From Methanobrevibacter sp. (GTDB lineage: Archaea; Methanobacteriota; Methanobacteria; Methanobacteriales; Methanobacteriaceae): a stretch of DNA of 64,000 bases. The notes beneath the pieces are model-generated. The model had not been told where the DNA came from and did no database searches. It saw only the letters and a program-made list of their open reading frames with translations. The DNA lies in assembly GCA_017407115.1 (NCBI GenBank), contig JAFQXD010000012.1, forward strand, positions 56,494-120,493. Direction: 5' to 3'. Shown here in pieces: positions 17,837 to 26,572 of this stretch (positions are counted from its first letter, which is position 1; the number at the start of each line of letters is the position of its first letter). The translations under genes and the position numbers were made by a program.

Positions 17837-18226
17837 ATGGCCCATGCATTCGTACCTCAACATCTACTTGATCTCGCAGAATACTTAAAAAAATGCGAAA
17901 TTTCAGATGAAAACTACGATTTGCAATGCATACATAGAACAATAATTAACAGAGCATATCTTTCTACATATCTACATACAGAAGAATGGATAATAAACAA
18001 TGGCAAGTTTAATAATATTCGAGAGTATTCTGAAAAACCTATCGGATACCATAAGGCAATTTGCATAGCATTGGCCCTTTTAAACAAGCAACAACTAAGT
18101 GAAATCTACGAAGATTTCATCAAATTAAGATCTGATGCAGATTACAATATTGTAAGAATCATCAACTCAGAAGATGCTCAAAAAGCTTTGGATTTGGCTT
18201 ACAAAATTCAAAATGCATTGCAGTAA
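17837..18226 (+). CDS. HEPN-like protein, second gene of a possible toxin-antitoxin pair
   Basis: The 129-residue protein is almost entirely helical. The segment CIHRTIINRAYLSTYLHTEEWI (about residues 29-50, quoted in part: NRAYLSTYLH) resembles the RAYYAAFH element of HEPN-domain proteins, where R and H form the RNase site, though the spacing here is one residue longer. The start ATG at 17837 has GAGGTAAT upstream; the longer reading from 17801 would overlap the first gene. Two small co-directional genes ten bases apart suggest a toxin-antitoxin or abortive-infection type module; the identification is tentative. Confidence 0.55.
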   Translation: MAHAFVPQHLLDLAEYLKKCEISDENYDLQCIHRTIINRAYLSTYLHTEEWIINNGKFNNIREYSEKPIGYHKAICIALALLNKQQLSEIYEDFIKLRSDADYNIVRIINSEDAQKALDLAYKIQNALQ

Positions 18227-18291
18227 AAAACTATTTTTTTTAAAATCTCCAATCAAACAAAAAGCAATATTGATATTAGATAGAAACTATA

Positions 18292-18948
18292 TTATCTCCT
18301 TGGCAAAATTCTATCCTCAGGCAATTTCCCATAATTGTGATAAGGCTGAGCCTTATATGTTATGAACGGGAACCTGAGTCCGCTGACACCGTATTTCGGA
18401 TTATAGCCAAAAATACAAATGTACTCTTTCAAGTCGTCACGCTCCCTTTTCATTGCCAATGTCAAATCATACAATGCTTTTGTATCATCAATTGCCCTGT
18501 GAAAATTAACTGTTTTTAGATTATAATGCTTTACACCATCAATCAGCTTGTGAGGATATTCCTTTCTGTCCTTTAAAACTGTCAATGTATCCAGCCACTC
18601 AACATTTTCCACGATTTCATGAGCCTCGTCGGGAAAGTGCCTGCTCAGGAGATTGAAAACGAATGACAAATCGAATTGGGTGTTGTGGGCCACCATCAGC
18701 GTGCCTGGAGTGAGCCTTTCTTTTATGTGATAGGCTACGGTTTCCTCATCCAAACCCTCATTTTTCAACATGTCATTTGTAATGCCAGTAATTTCAGTGA
18801 TTCTAGGCGGAATGGCTCCTATGTTTACGAATTCATCATAATCCTCTACAATTTTGCCATCCTCAACTATCAACATTGCAAGCTCGATGATTTTGCAGTC
18901 ACGGCAATCAAGCCCGCTTGTTTCGGTATCAAAAAATATAACTCTAAT
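18292..18948 (-). CDS. DEDDh 3'-5' exonuclease (DnaQ-like), start codon apparently ATT
   Basis: The protein has Exo II (VAHNTQFDLSFVFN) and Exo III-epsilon (HRAIDDTKALYDL) motifs of the DnaQ family. The first ATG (18876) would leave out Exo I. Reading upstream in the same frame gives RVIFFDTETSGLD, a perfect Exo I with the catalytic Asp and Glu, and then an ATT codon at 18948-18946 eight bases behind GGGAGG. No ATG, GTG or TTG occurs in frame between the upstream stop and 18876. I therefore propose a 218-residue active enzyme begun at AUU; a sequencing error or frameshift is the alternative. Role in repair or RNA trimming is unknown. Confidence 0.75.
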   Translation of the reverse strand: MRVIFFDTETSGLDCRDCKIIELAMLIVEDGKIVEDYDEFVNIGAIPPRITEITGITNDMLKNEGLDEETVAYHIKERLTPGTLMVAHNTQFDLSFVFNLLSRHFPDEAHEIVENVEWLDTLTVLKDRKEYPHKLIDGVKHYNLKTVNFHRAIDDTKALYDLTLAMKRERDDLKEYICIFGYNPKYGVSGLRFPFITYKAQPYHNYGKLPEDRILPRR

Positions 18949-19000
18949 ATTAAAATCCTCCCACTGATTAATATTATGTATTCACTATATTAAAAAAGTA

Positions 19001-19012
19001 ATTCTATATACT
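19001..19012. promoter_or_regulatory. Shared TATA element between exonuclease and thiC genes
   Basis: The sequence ATTCTATATACT can be read as a TATA box on both strands: minus-strand starts near 18982 for the exonuclease and plus-strand starts near 19035 for thiC. The two divergent genes are only 109 bases apart. Confidence 0.35.
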
Positions 19013-19057
19013 TGAAAGGACAATATTATTAATGATTAGTCAACTCGAGGGATAACA

Positions 19058-20332
19058 TTGACTCAGAAAAGTGAAGCTCAAAAGGGCAACATCACTCCGG
19101 AAATGGAATATGTTGCAGAATATGAAAATATTGATGTAAATAAACTAGCTAGATTGATTGATAAAGGATTAGTTGTAATTCCTAAAAACATTAACGGCCA
19201 CTCAAAACCGTGCGGTATCGGTGAAGGCCTTAAAACAAAAATAAATGCCAATATAGGTTCATCATCAAAAATCGATGATATCGAGCTTGAAATAAACAAG
19301 GCAAAATTGGCCCAGGAATACGGCGCCGACGCATTGATGGATCTCTCAACAGGTTCTGATTTGAAGAATTTCAGAGAAAAGATCATGGACGCTGTCGACA
19401 TTTGTATCGGAACCGTTCCTATTTATGAGGCAGGAGTCGTAACTCTTGGAAAAAACAGGGAAATCATCGACATGGACCCTGACGATATATTCAAGGCAAT
19501 TGAAAACCAGGCCAAAGAGGGAGTGGACTTCATGACGCTCCACTGCGGAATTACAAAGGACCTTGTTGAAAAACTGAAAAACCAGAACAGGATGATGGGA
19601 ATAGTAAGCCGTGGAGGAACATTCATGGCATCATGGATTAACCACAATGGCCAGGAAAACCCATTGTATGAAAATTACGATTATCTTTTAGAGCTATCTT
19701 ATGAATACGACATTACGCTATCCCTAGGTGACGGCCTCAGACCGGGCTGTCTTGCAGATGCAAGCGATATCCCTCAAATTCAAGAGCTTGTAAATCTCGG
19801 AGGACTTGTCAAAAGAGCACAGGACGCAAACGTTCAGGTGATGGTTGAAGGTCCGGGACACATGCCATTAAATCAAATAAAGGCAAACATGGAAATCCAG
19901 AAAACAATATGTCACGGCGCTCCATTTTATGTATTGGGACCGCTCGTAACAGACATTGCCCCTGGATATGACCACATCACAGGAGCCATCGGAGGAGCGA
20001 TAGCTGCAACTGCCGGAGCAAATTTCCTGTGTTACGTAACCCCTGCAGAGCACCTGTCACTTCCAAGCCTTGAAGACGTAAAAGAAGGAGTTATAGCATC
20101 AAAGATTGCGGCCGAAGCGGCAGATGTTGCAAAGGGACTTGACTCAGCATGGGACCGTGAAAGGGCAATGGCCAAAGCAAGAAGGGAATTCGACTGGGAA
20201 GCCCAGTTCAATTTAGCATTAGATAAATCCAAGCCTAGAAAATACCGTGACAAATGCGAACTTGACGATAACGAGATGTGTGCAATGTGCGGAGAATACT
20301 GTGCCGTGAAAATTGCCAAAGGTGATTTCTAA
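19058..20332 (+). CDS. thiC: Phosphomethylpyrimidine synthase ThiC
   Basis: ThiC rearranges aminoimidazole ribotide to HMP phosphate for thiamine synthesis. The 424-residue protein shows MDLSTGSD, SRGGTFMASWI, SLGDGLRPGCLAD and VEGPGHMPL, and the C-terminal 4Fe-4S motif CAMCGEYC. Here the cluster cysteines are spaced C-x2-C-x3-C, one residue shorter than the bacterial C-x2-C-x4-C. Translation starts at TTG (19058) behind GAGGGAT; no ATG is available. It is cotranscribed with the DNA ligase gene, overlapping by one base (TAATG). No TPP riboswitch is visible upstream. Confidence 0.93.
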   Translation: MTQKSEAQKGNITPEMEYVAEYENIDVNKLARLIDKGLVVIPKNINGHSKPCGIGEGLKTKINANIGSSSKIDDIELEINKAKLAQEYGADALMDLSTGSDLKNFREKIMDAVDICIGTVPIYEAGVVTLGKNREIIDMDPDDIFKAIENQAKEGVDFMTLHCGITKDLVEKLKNQNRMMGIVSRGGTFMASWINHNGQENPLYENYDYLLELSYEYDITLSLGDGLRPGCLADASDIPQIQELVNLGGLVKRAQDANVQVMVEGPGHMPLNQIKANMEIQKTICHGAPFYVLGPLVTDIAPGYDHITGAIGGAIAATAGANFLCYVTPAEHLSLPSLEDVKEGVIASKIAAEAADVAKGLDSAWDRERAMAKARREFDWEAQFNLALDKSKPRKYRDKCELDDNEMCAMCGEYCAVKIAKGDF

Positions 20333-21990
20333 TGAAATATCAGGAACTTGTGGATGTCTATTCAGCGCTTGAGGCAACAACAAAAAGGCTTGAAAAGACA
20401 GAAATAATCTCAGAATTTCTAAAAAAACTGGATTCAGACACCATAGAAAAAGTGGGACTATTGATTTTAGGAGTCGTATTTCCGGCATGGAGTTCAGAGG
20501 AAATTGGAATCGGAGGAAAACTGGTTGAAAGGGCAGTGGCTGAAGCCGTCGGAACAACACAGGCCGCCGTTGAGGATGCGGTTCGTGACGAAGGAGACAT
20601 CGGCCTTGCATGCATCAAGCTGTATGCCAAAAAATCCCAGATGACATTTTTCTCACAACCCCTTACAATCGATTTCGTATTCAACAGCCTTCGCAAACTG
20701 TCCCAAATTTCAGGGTCAAGATCAACCAACCGCAAAATTGCCATCATATTGGAATTGTTATCCCAGGCCAGCGCAACAGAAGCCAAATATCTGACAAGAA
20801 CAATTACAGAAGAGCTTAGAATCGGTGTTGGAGACGGAGTGGTAAGAGACGCAATAGCCCAGGCCTTTGACATCGACAAAAAGATTGTTGAAAGGGCACA
20901 GATGCTTACAAATGACTTTTCCGTTGTTGCAAGAACCGCAAAAGAGGAGGGTGCTGAAGGCCTTGAAAAACTTAACCTGACACCCGGAACACCTGTAAAG
21001 CCTATGCTTGCACAGCTTGCACCGCCTTTGGATGAAATCATACCTGAAATGGGCTGTGCGATTTGTGAGACCAAATACGACGGAATCAGATTGCAGGTTC
21101 ACAGAAACGGCGATGAAATCAAGATATTTACACGCAGACTTGAAAACATCACCCCCGCACTTCCTGAAATCGTCGAGCTTTTTGACGAAAACCTGCCCCA
21201 TGAGGACTACATCGTGGAAGGTGAAGTGATAGCTACAAGAAACGGCAAGCCTCTGCCTTTCCAGAACATCCTGCACAGAGTAAGGCGAAAACACAATGTG
21301 GAAGAGGCAATGGAGAATGTTCCATTGAAATTATTCCTGTTTGACGTATTGTACTACAAGGTTCCGATGATTGACGAGCCTCTCAAAAAAAGGCGTGAAA
21401 TCCTTGAAGAGATTGTGGACACATCAGTTGATGAGATGAACCTGAGTACAATGAAAGTGGGAACCCCCGAAAACATTGCAGAACTTCAGGAGCTCTTTGA
21501 AACCTCCATTGACGGAGGCCATGAAGGAATCATGATTAAGGACTGCAAGGAACCCTACATTCCAGGACTTAGAGGCAAAAAGATGCTCAAATACAAGGCA
21601 GAGCCTGAAACCCTGGATATGGTAATCGTTGGAGGAACATACGGAATCGGAAAAAGAGGAGATTTCGTCGGATCATACCTGGTGGCACTTAGAGATGAAA
21701 ACGACGACTTTAAAACCGTCGCATATGCAGCAACAGGTCTTGACGATGCCACTTTGGAATATCTCACCGGCAAAATGAAGGAGCTTGAAATATCAACAAA
21801 AGGCCGTGAAATCAAGGTGGAACCTAAAATAGTTCTCGAAATTGCATTTTCAGAAATCGTCGAATCTCCGGAATATGAAACAGGATACTCATTAAGGTTC
21901 CCTGTCGTCAAAAATATAAGAAAGGATAAAAGCCCGATGGATGCGGATACCGTTGAAAGACTTATATCCATGTACAATACCGGAAACTAG
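20332..21990 (+). CDS. lig: ATP-dependent DNA ligase (LigB/Lig1 type)
   Basis: Replicative and repair DNA ligase that seals nicks using ATP. The 552-residue length is standard for archaeal Lig1. It has an N-terminal DNA-binding domain (about residues 1-215), the nucleotidyltransferase domain with motif I TKYDGIRLQVHR (about 248-259, adenylated Lys), motif III DVLYYK, motif IV EGIMIKD (about 397-403), motif V LKYKAE, and a C-terminal OB domain with FPVVKNIRKDKSPMDADT. The start overlaps the thiC stop by one base. The 3' end overlaps the convergent transporter gene by four bases. Confidence 0.95.
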   Translation: MKYQELVDVYSALEATTKRLEKTEIISEFLKKLDSDTIEKVGLLILGVVFPAWSSEEIGIGGKLVERAVAEAVGTTQAAVEDAVRDEGDIGLACIKLYAKKSQMTFFSQPLTIDFVFNSLRKLSQISGSRSTNRKIAIILELLSQASATEAKYLTRTITEELRIGVGDGVVRDAIAQAFDIDKKIVERAQMLTNDFSVVARTAKEEGAEGLEKLNLTPGTPVKPMLAQLAPPLDEIIPEMGCAICETKYDGIRLQVHRNGDEIKIFTRRLENITPALPEIVELFDENLPHEDYIVEGEVIATRNGKPLPFQNILHRVRRKHNVEEAMENVPLKLFLFDVLYYKVPMIDEPLKKRREILEEIVDTSVDEMNLSTMKVGTPENIAELQELFETSIDGGHEGIMIKDCKEPYIPGLRGKKMLKYKAEPETLDMVIVGGTYGIGKRGDFVGSYLVALRDENDDFKTVAYAATGLDDATLEYLTGKMKELEISTKGREIKVEPKIVLEIAFSEIVESPEYETGYSLRFPVVKNIRKDKSPMDADTVERLISMYNTGN

Positions 21991-22619
21991 TTGTCGGGAA
22001 GCGCCTTAACGGCCCCGATAACATATCTTGTTAAAGGATAGACTATCATTTCATATATTGTCTTAAACAGTGCCTGTGCCACAATCATTAAAATGAGTGC
22101 TTCAAAGGGCATTGTTCCTAAAAATGCGATGAAAATGAAAATTATTGCATCAAGACCTTCACCGAACAGTGTTGAAACGATGCATCTTAAAAACAGCTTG
22201 TCATCATCCCATTTTTTCATTACAACCATCATTTTGGCATTGACAAGAGAGCCCACCAGATAAGCAACGAAACTTGCAACCAGCAATCTGAAAGTAGATC
22301 CCAAAACCACACCAAAAGCATCTGAATTTTCAAAAAACACCGGTGCCGGAAGCATGATTGTTATGTTATAGCATATTACGGCAACAAGATTCATTAAAAA
22401 TCCCAACAAGATTACCTTTCTTGCCTTTTCATAGCCGTACACTTCAGCGAGAACATCATTTACTATGTAGATTATCGGAAATATGATGACTCCGCAGGGA
22501 AGGGTGAATGAGAAAAAGTCGAATGTCTTACCTGCGATGATATTTGATACAATCAGTGAGGCGGTAAAAATGCCGGTAAGCATTGCATAAAGTTCAGTTT
22601 TTGTAAGATTTTCAAACAT
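21987..22619 (-). CDS. Queuosine/archaeosine precursor transporter, YhhQ (VUT) family
   Basis: The 210-residue membrane protein has about six transmembrane helices and family motifs: GIFTASLIVSNIIAGK (about residues 16-31), FPIIYIVNDVLAEVYGYEKAR (about 47-67, with the conserved ND and E-x-YG), and LFGEGLDAIIFIFIAFLG (about 151-168). Bacterial YhhQ imports 7-deazapurine precursors such as preQ0; in an archaeon this would feed archaeosine synthesis, consistent with arcS in this window. Monocistronic and convergent with lig. Confidence 0.85.
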   Translation of the reverse strand: MFENLTKTELYAMLTGIFTASLIVSNIIAGKTFDFFSFTLPCGVIIFPIIYIVNDVLAEVYGYEKARKVILLGFLMNLVAVICYNITIMLPAPVFFENSDAFGVVLGSTFRLLVASFVAYLVGSLVNAKMMVVMKKWDDDKLFLRCIVSTLFGEGLDAIIFIFIAFLGTMPFEALILMIVAQALFKTIYEMIVYPLTRYVIGAVKALPDN

Positions 22620-22704
22620 ACTAATACTATATTTACACTCCTAATTAAATTTTACAAGTTGAAATCCTATCGACTATTTTTAACATGACTGACAATGAAA
22701 AGAT

Positions 22705-23103
22705 ATGGAAATTACAGACGACAAATTACTGAGAATAGCTTTGATTACCTCACTTATTGGAATAATCGGCCTGATTATATTTACGCCAACGATTGAAGTT
22801 AAAAAAGTGAAAATAGAAGACATAAATCGAGGGATGATTGATGAGGAGGTGTGTATTGACTGCGTGATTACAGACATTGCATCATCAGCCTCCAAAAGCA
22901 GCTATTTTCTAACTATAAACGACGGGACGGGCCAGATGTCTCTGGTAATCTTTGAAAGGCAGGCGGCAGAAATTCAATCGAATAGCTTTGACATTGAAGA
23001 CTTTAAAAATAAGAAGGTTGAAGTTACAGGCAAAATCACCGAATACAATTCCGAACTGGAGGTGATTTTATCAAGTGGAGATGGCCTAAAAATAACCGGT
23101 TAA
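22705..23103 (+). CDS. Membrane-anchored OB-fold nucleic-acid-binding-like protein
   Basis: The 132-residue protein has one N-terminal transmembrane helix (about residues 9-27) and an OB fold of the tRNA anti-codon/RPA type (about 37-130), recognisable by EEVCIDCVITDIASS, the glycine-containing NDGTGQMSLVIFE and KKVEVTGKITEYNSELEVIL. OB domains of this kind bind single-stranded nucleic acid or peptides; with a membrane anchor it may act at the cell surface or inner membrane face. The pathway is unknown. It is 64 bases upstream of glmM. Confidence 0.72.
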   Translation: MEITDDKLLRIALITSLIGIIGLIIFTPTIEVKKVKIEDINRGMIDEEVCIDCVITDIASSASKSSYFLTINDGTGQMSLVIFERQAAEIQSNSFDIEDFKNKKVEVTGKITEYNSELEVILSSGDGLKITG

Positions 23104-23167
23104 CAAATATCTTTTTATTTATCAAAAGACAAAAATCATTATATTAAAATGTATAGGAAACAATAAC

Positions 23168-24532
23168 ATGTCTGATAAAAAAAGATTATTTGGAACTTTT
23201 GGAGTTAGAAGAACCGCAAATGACGTTTTGACTCCTGAGTTTGCATCAAGACTGGCAGCCTGCTACGGTACACAGATTAAGGGAACCGTAGCTGTTGGAG
23301 GAGACCCAAGAACATCCACACCAATGCTAAAAGAAGCAGTCAAAGCTGGACTTTTATCAAGCGGATGTGACGTGGTGGATTTAGGAATTTTACCTACACC
23401 CGGTGTTCAATATGCAGTTCGCAAATACTATGACGGCGGAGTAATGATTACCGCTTCACACAACCCTCCGAAATATAACGGACTTAAGTTTTTAGATGAA
23501 TTCGGTATCGGAATACCTGATGAAATGGATTTGGCCATTGAAAAACTGTACTTCGATGAGGAACCGGACAGAGTTCCTTTCCATGAAATCGGCCAGATTT
23601 ATCACAATGACAAAATCATAGAGGAATATGTTGACGAAGCAGTCTCAAAAGTGGACGTGGAGGCAATTCGCGATGCTAAACTTAAGGTGGTAGTGGATTG
23701 CGGATCCGGAGCCGGATGCTACACCGCACCATACCTTATAAGAAAGCTCGGCTGTGAAGTGACAACCCTCAACGCTCAGCCGGACGGATTTTTCCCAGGC
23801 CGTGACCCTGAACCTATTGAAGAAAACCTGCAGGAACTAATCAGCGTTGTAAAGGAATTGGGCGCAGACATCGGTCTTGCACACGACGGTGACGCTGACA
23901 GAACCATATGCATTGACGAGAAGGGAAATTTTGTTCTGGGAGATAAGACATTCACCCTTGTCGAAAAGCAGATGCTTAAGGAAAACGATGGAGGAATCAT
24001 CGTAACTACCGTTGCAACTTCCCAGGCAATTTATGACGTTGCAGAAGAATACAACGGTGAAGTAATAGCTACTGCAGTTGGAGATTTGCTTGTTGCACGC
24101 AAACTCAAGGATGAAGACGGACTATTCGGAGGAGAGGAAAACGGAGGACTTATCTTTCCGGACTTTGTTTACGGAAGAGATGCTGTTATGACCGTTGCCA
24201 AAATCCTCGAAATCGTTGCAAAAGAGAAAAAGCCTTTATCCGAACTTGTGGCGGAACTTCCTGTATATTATGCCAAAAAGATGAAAATCGAATGTCCTGA
24301 CGATGAAAAGGAATTTGTAATGTCAAGCATTGCAGATGAAATCAAAAGCACTACAGATTTCAAACTGGACTTAACAGACGGTGTTAAAATCCTAAAAGAT
24401 GATGGCTGGGTAATCATCAGACCATCAGGAACTGAACCAATATTCAGATGCTTTGCGGAGTCCGACTCACAGAAGAAAGCTGATGAAATGACAGATTGGG
24501 GAATCAGTCTAATCAAAAAATACAAAAAATAA
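23168..24532 (+). CDS. glmM: Phosphoglucosamine mutase-like phosphohexomutase (first copy)
   Basis: Alpha-D-phosphohexomutase that interconverts 1- and 6-phosphates of hexosamines or hexoses. The 454-residue protein has all four domains: active-site serine in TASHNPPKYNGLKF (about residues 97-110), metal loop HDGDADRTI (about 240-248), sugar loop GGEENGGL (about 324-331) and phosphate-binding RPSGTEPIFR (about 418-427). In Methanobacteriales GlmM supplies glucosamine-1-phosphate for UDP-GlcNAc. A second, diverged copy lies at 32955-34292, so one of the pair may prefer another sugar. Confidence 0.88.
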   Translation: MSDKKRLFGTFGVRRTANDVLTPEFASRLAACYGTQIKGTVAVGGDPRTSTPMLKEAVKAGLLSSGCDVVDLGILPTPGVQYAVRKYYDGGVMITASHNPPKYNGLKFLDEFGIGIPDEMDLAIEKLYFDEEPDRVPFHEIGQIYHNDKIIEEYVDEAVSKVDVEAIRDAKLKVVVDCGSGAGCYTAPYLIRKLGCEVTTLNAQPDGFFPGRDPEPIEENLQELISVVKELGADIGLAHDGDADRTICIDEKGNFVLGDKTFTLVEKQMLKENDGGIIVTTVATSQAIYDVAEEYNGEVIATAVGDLLVARKLKDEDGLFGGEENGGLIFPDFVYGRDAVMTVAKILEIVAKEKKPLSELVAELPVYYAKKMKIECPDDEKEFVMSSIADEIKSTTDFKLDLTDGVKILKDDGWVIIRPSGTEPIFRCFAESDSQKKADEMTDWGISLIKKYKK

Positions 24533-24706
24533 TCAACACGAAAACCATCACCGATTTTGTTTTAATTATATTGAATACAAATATAATTAAAACTAACCTT
24601 ACCTTAAAAACTACTTGAAATTTTATAGCTATTTTTAAAATAATCTATGATGATTAGAAAATAAACAAAATAAAATAATGCCATCTACATTAAAAAATGC
24701 AAATGT

Positions 24707-25843
24707 CTAAAAGTTTTCCAAACATTCTTCTTTCAAGAAAAATGCATCCTCATTATCAGGGTTTCGAAGCAATACCTTGTTGAAACTATCAACAGCTTCT
24801 TCAAACTTACCCAATTCCATTAAAACAACACCCTTGTTAAGTAAAAAGTCAATATTGTATTTTTCTAAAGATATTGCTTTGTTAAAGCATTCCAATGCCT
24901 CATCAAATTTACCCAAATCAATGTAAGCATTTCCCATCCTGTTGATGGCACTTGCATCCATTTCGGAATCATCCAGACATACTTCAACGGCCTTGTCAAA
25001 TGATTTGATGGCTTCTTCAAGCTGGCCCATGTCAGTCAGCAGATTGCCCCTTGCATTCCAGACTTCAGGGTTTTCCCCGTCAATGACAATGAGCTTATCA
25101 TAAACCCTTAATGCAGCGTCATATCTTCCAAGCATCTCTAAAATAAATCCTCTCCAATATAAAACTATAGGACTGCTTGGACGATAATTATAGGCAATTG
25201 TACTTGCCTTGTATGCCTCTTCGATTCTGCCAGCATTAAGAAGGGCAATAGCCTTGTTGTTTAAAATGTATTCGTTGTCTGGTTCGGTTTCCAAAGCCTT
25301 GTCATAACAGCCAATGGCCTCATCAAATTTGCCGAGCCTTGATAAATTGTCTCCCTGCTTGTTTAGAAGATAAACATCGTCAGGGTCAAGCCTCAGAGCA
25401 GCTTCATAACACATTGTGGACTTGTCGAACTTACCGCTGTCAAAAAGAATATCGGCCCTTTTGGTAATCATTGCCTTTTCATCTATCTTGTCGCCTTTCC
25501 ACTCGTCTATGTGGAGTTTTTCAAAATAGATTATTTGAAATTCATCGGAATCATCAATTTGACCACCATACATCTTTTTGAATTCTCTAAGCATGTCATG
25601 AGAATCCTTAAATCCTTCCTGTCTGGCCAAATCGTCATTGCCCTTAATCTCTTCAAAGGAAATGTTTTCAACATCGGTGACGAGCGCTTCAAAAATTTTC
25701 ATTTTTTCCTTTGAAACAAGATTCCAGTAACAGTACAGCCTATCACCAACTTTAAGCGGAGTCTTCCATGCCTTACGGATGGTTCTTGTCTTTTTACCTG
25801 TAATTACATCTATGTCATTACTAGAAAATGATAAAATTGGCAT
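24707..25843 (-). CDS. ASCH domain fused to TPR repeats
   Basis: The 378-residue protein starts with a PUA-like ASCH domain (about residues 1-112): MPILSFSSNDIDVITGKKTRTIR, VGDRLYCYWNLVSKE, ALVTDVENISFEEI and ARQEGFKDSHDML match the RNA-binding family. From about residue 125 come seven or more TPR units (for example LGKFDEAIGCYDKALETEPDN, LEEAIKSFDKAVEV), a protein-protein scaffold. ASCH proteins are thought to bind RNA or act as RNA-modifying/hydrolytic domains. This fusion is the last gene of a five-gene minus-strand operon, 18 bases behind the radical SAM gene; the link to that operon's metabolism is not obvious. Confidence 0.8.
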   Translation of the reverse strand: MPILSFSSNDIDVITGKKTRTIRKAWKTPLKVGDRLYCYWNLVSKEKMKIFEALVTDVENISFEEIKGNDDLARQEGFKDSHDMLREFKKMYGGQIDDSDEFQIIYFEKLHIDEWKGDKIDEKAMITKRADILFDSGKFDKSTMCYEAALRLDPDDVYLLNKQGDNLSRLGKFDEAIGCYDKALETEPDNEYILNNKAIALLNAGRIEEAYKASTIAYNYRPSSPIVLYWRGFILEMLGRYDAALRVYDKLIVIDGENPEVWNARGNLLTDMGQLEEAIKSFDKAVEVCLDDSEMDASAINRMGNAYIDLGKFDEALECFNKAISLEKYNIDFLLNKGVVLMELGKFEEAVDSFNKVLLRNPDNEDAFFLKEECLENF

Positions 25844-25861
25844 TTGACTCCTCCTTAAACT

Positions 25862-26572
25862 TCATTCTATAATCTGCTCTCCGAATTCACCTGACTTGAC
25901 CTTTACCTGACCTGTGAAATACGGTTTTATTTCACGCGCTAGGTCGGCCAGATCGTGAGGGTTCGGCACCTCGACTTTTTCCAAGGCCGGATCAAGAACG
26001 TTCTTGTTTCTGAACTGCTGAATTGTATAGATGTCAGCTTCTATTTCATCAGCAAGATTAATGATGTCCTTTTTGGTGTGCAACGTCGGAACGTAAGTTG
26101 TCCTCACTTCAAGGTGAACGTTTTCATCAGCGTTAATGAGTTCCATTGATTTTTTAACCTGAAAACCTACGTTGGAACCTGTAATTTTCCTGTATTTTGA
26201 AAAGGTTGTTTTTACGTCAAGTGAAACAAAATCAAGCAGTTTCAAATCCAGAAGCTGTTTGATCTTATCGGGATAAATTCCACTGGTGTCCAGTTTTGTT
26301 TTAAGACCGATTTGGCGAACATAGGTGAATATATCAATCAGTGCATCAAGCTGAAGCAGCGGCTCTCCGCCGGAAATGACGACTGCGTCAAGAAAATCTG
26401 CTGAGGAATCAATTTCCTGCTTGATGTCTTCAAATGATTTTTCTGTCTTGTCATCCAGAAGTTCCACATTATGACAGTATCTGCATGTTAAGGGACATCC
26501 TGACATGAAAAGAACCAATGACATGTTTCCATGAAATTCAACTGATGATATGACTGATCCACCAACATACAT
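25862..26572 (-). CDS. nrdG: Anaerobic ribonucleotide reductase activating protein (radical SAM, NrdG2 type)
   Basis: Radical SAM enzyme that installs the glycyl radical on class III ribonucleotide reductase. The 236-residue protein has the cluster motif C-x3-C-x2-C at residues 26-33 (SGCPLTCRYCHN), the GGEP motif (SGGEPLLQ, about 68-75) and DTSGIYP and SLDVKT further on. This longer activase form is common in methanogens. It overlaps hisC by one base and is upstream of the ASCH-TPR gene. No nrdD partner is in this window, so an activase for another glycyl-radical enzyme cannot be excluded. Confidence 0.85.
   Translation of the reverse strand: MYVGGSVISSVEFHGNMSLVLFMSGCPLTCRYCHNVELLDDKTEKSFEDIKQEIDSSADFLDAVVISGGEPLLQLDALIDIFTYVRQIGLKTKLDTSGIYPDKIKQLLDLKLLDFVSLDVKTTFSKYRKITGSNVGFQVKKSMELINADENVHLEVRTTYVPTLHTKKDIINLADEIEADIYTIQQFRNKNVLDPALEKVEVPNPHDLADLAREIKPYFTGQVKVKSGEFGEQIIE

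Noticed and set aside
18292..18876. Exonuclease starting at ATG 18876
   Set aside because: This start would remove the catalytic Exo I motif that is in frame directly upstream.
19013..19057. TPP riboswitch before thiC
   Set aside because: Only about 45 bases are available and no CUGAGA-type core is present.
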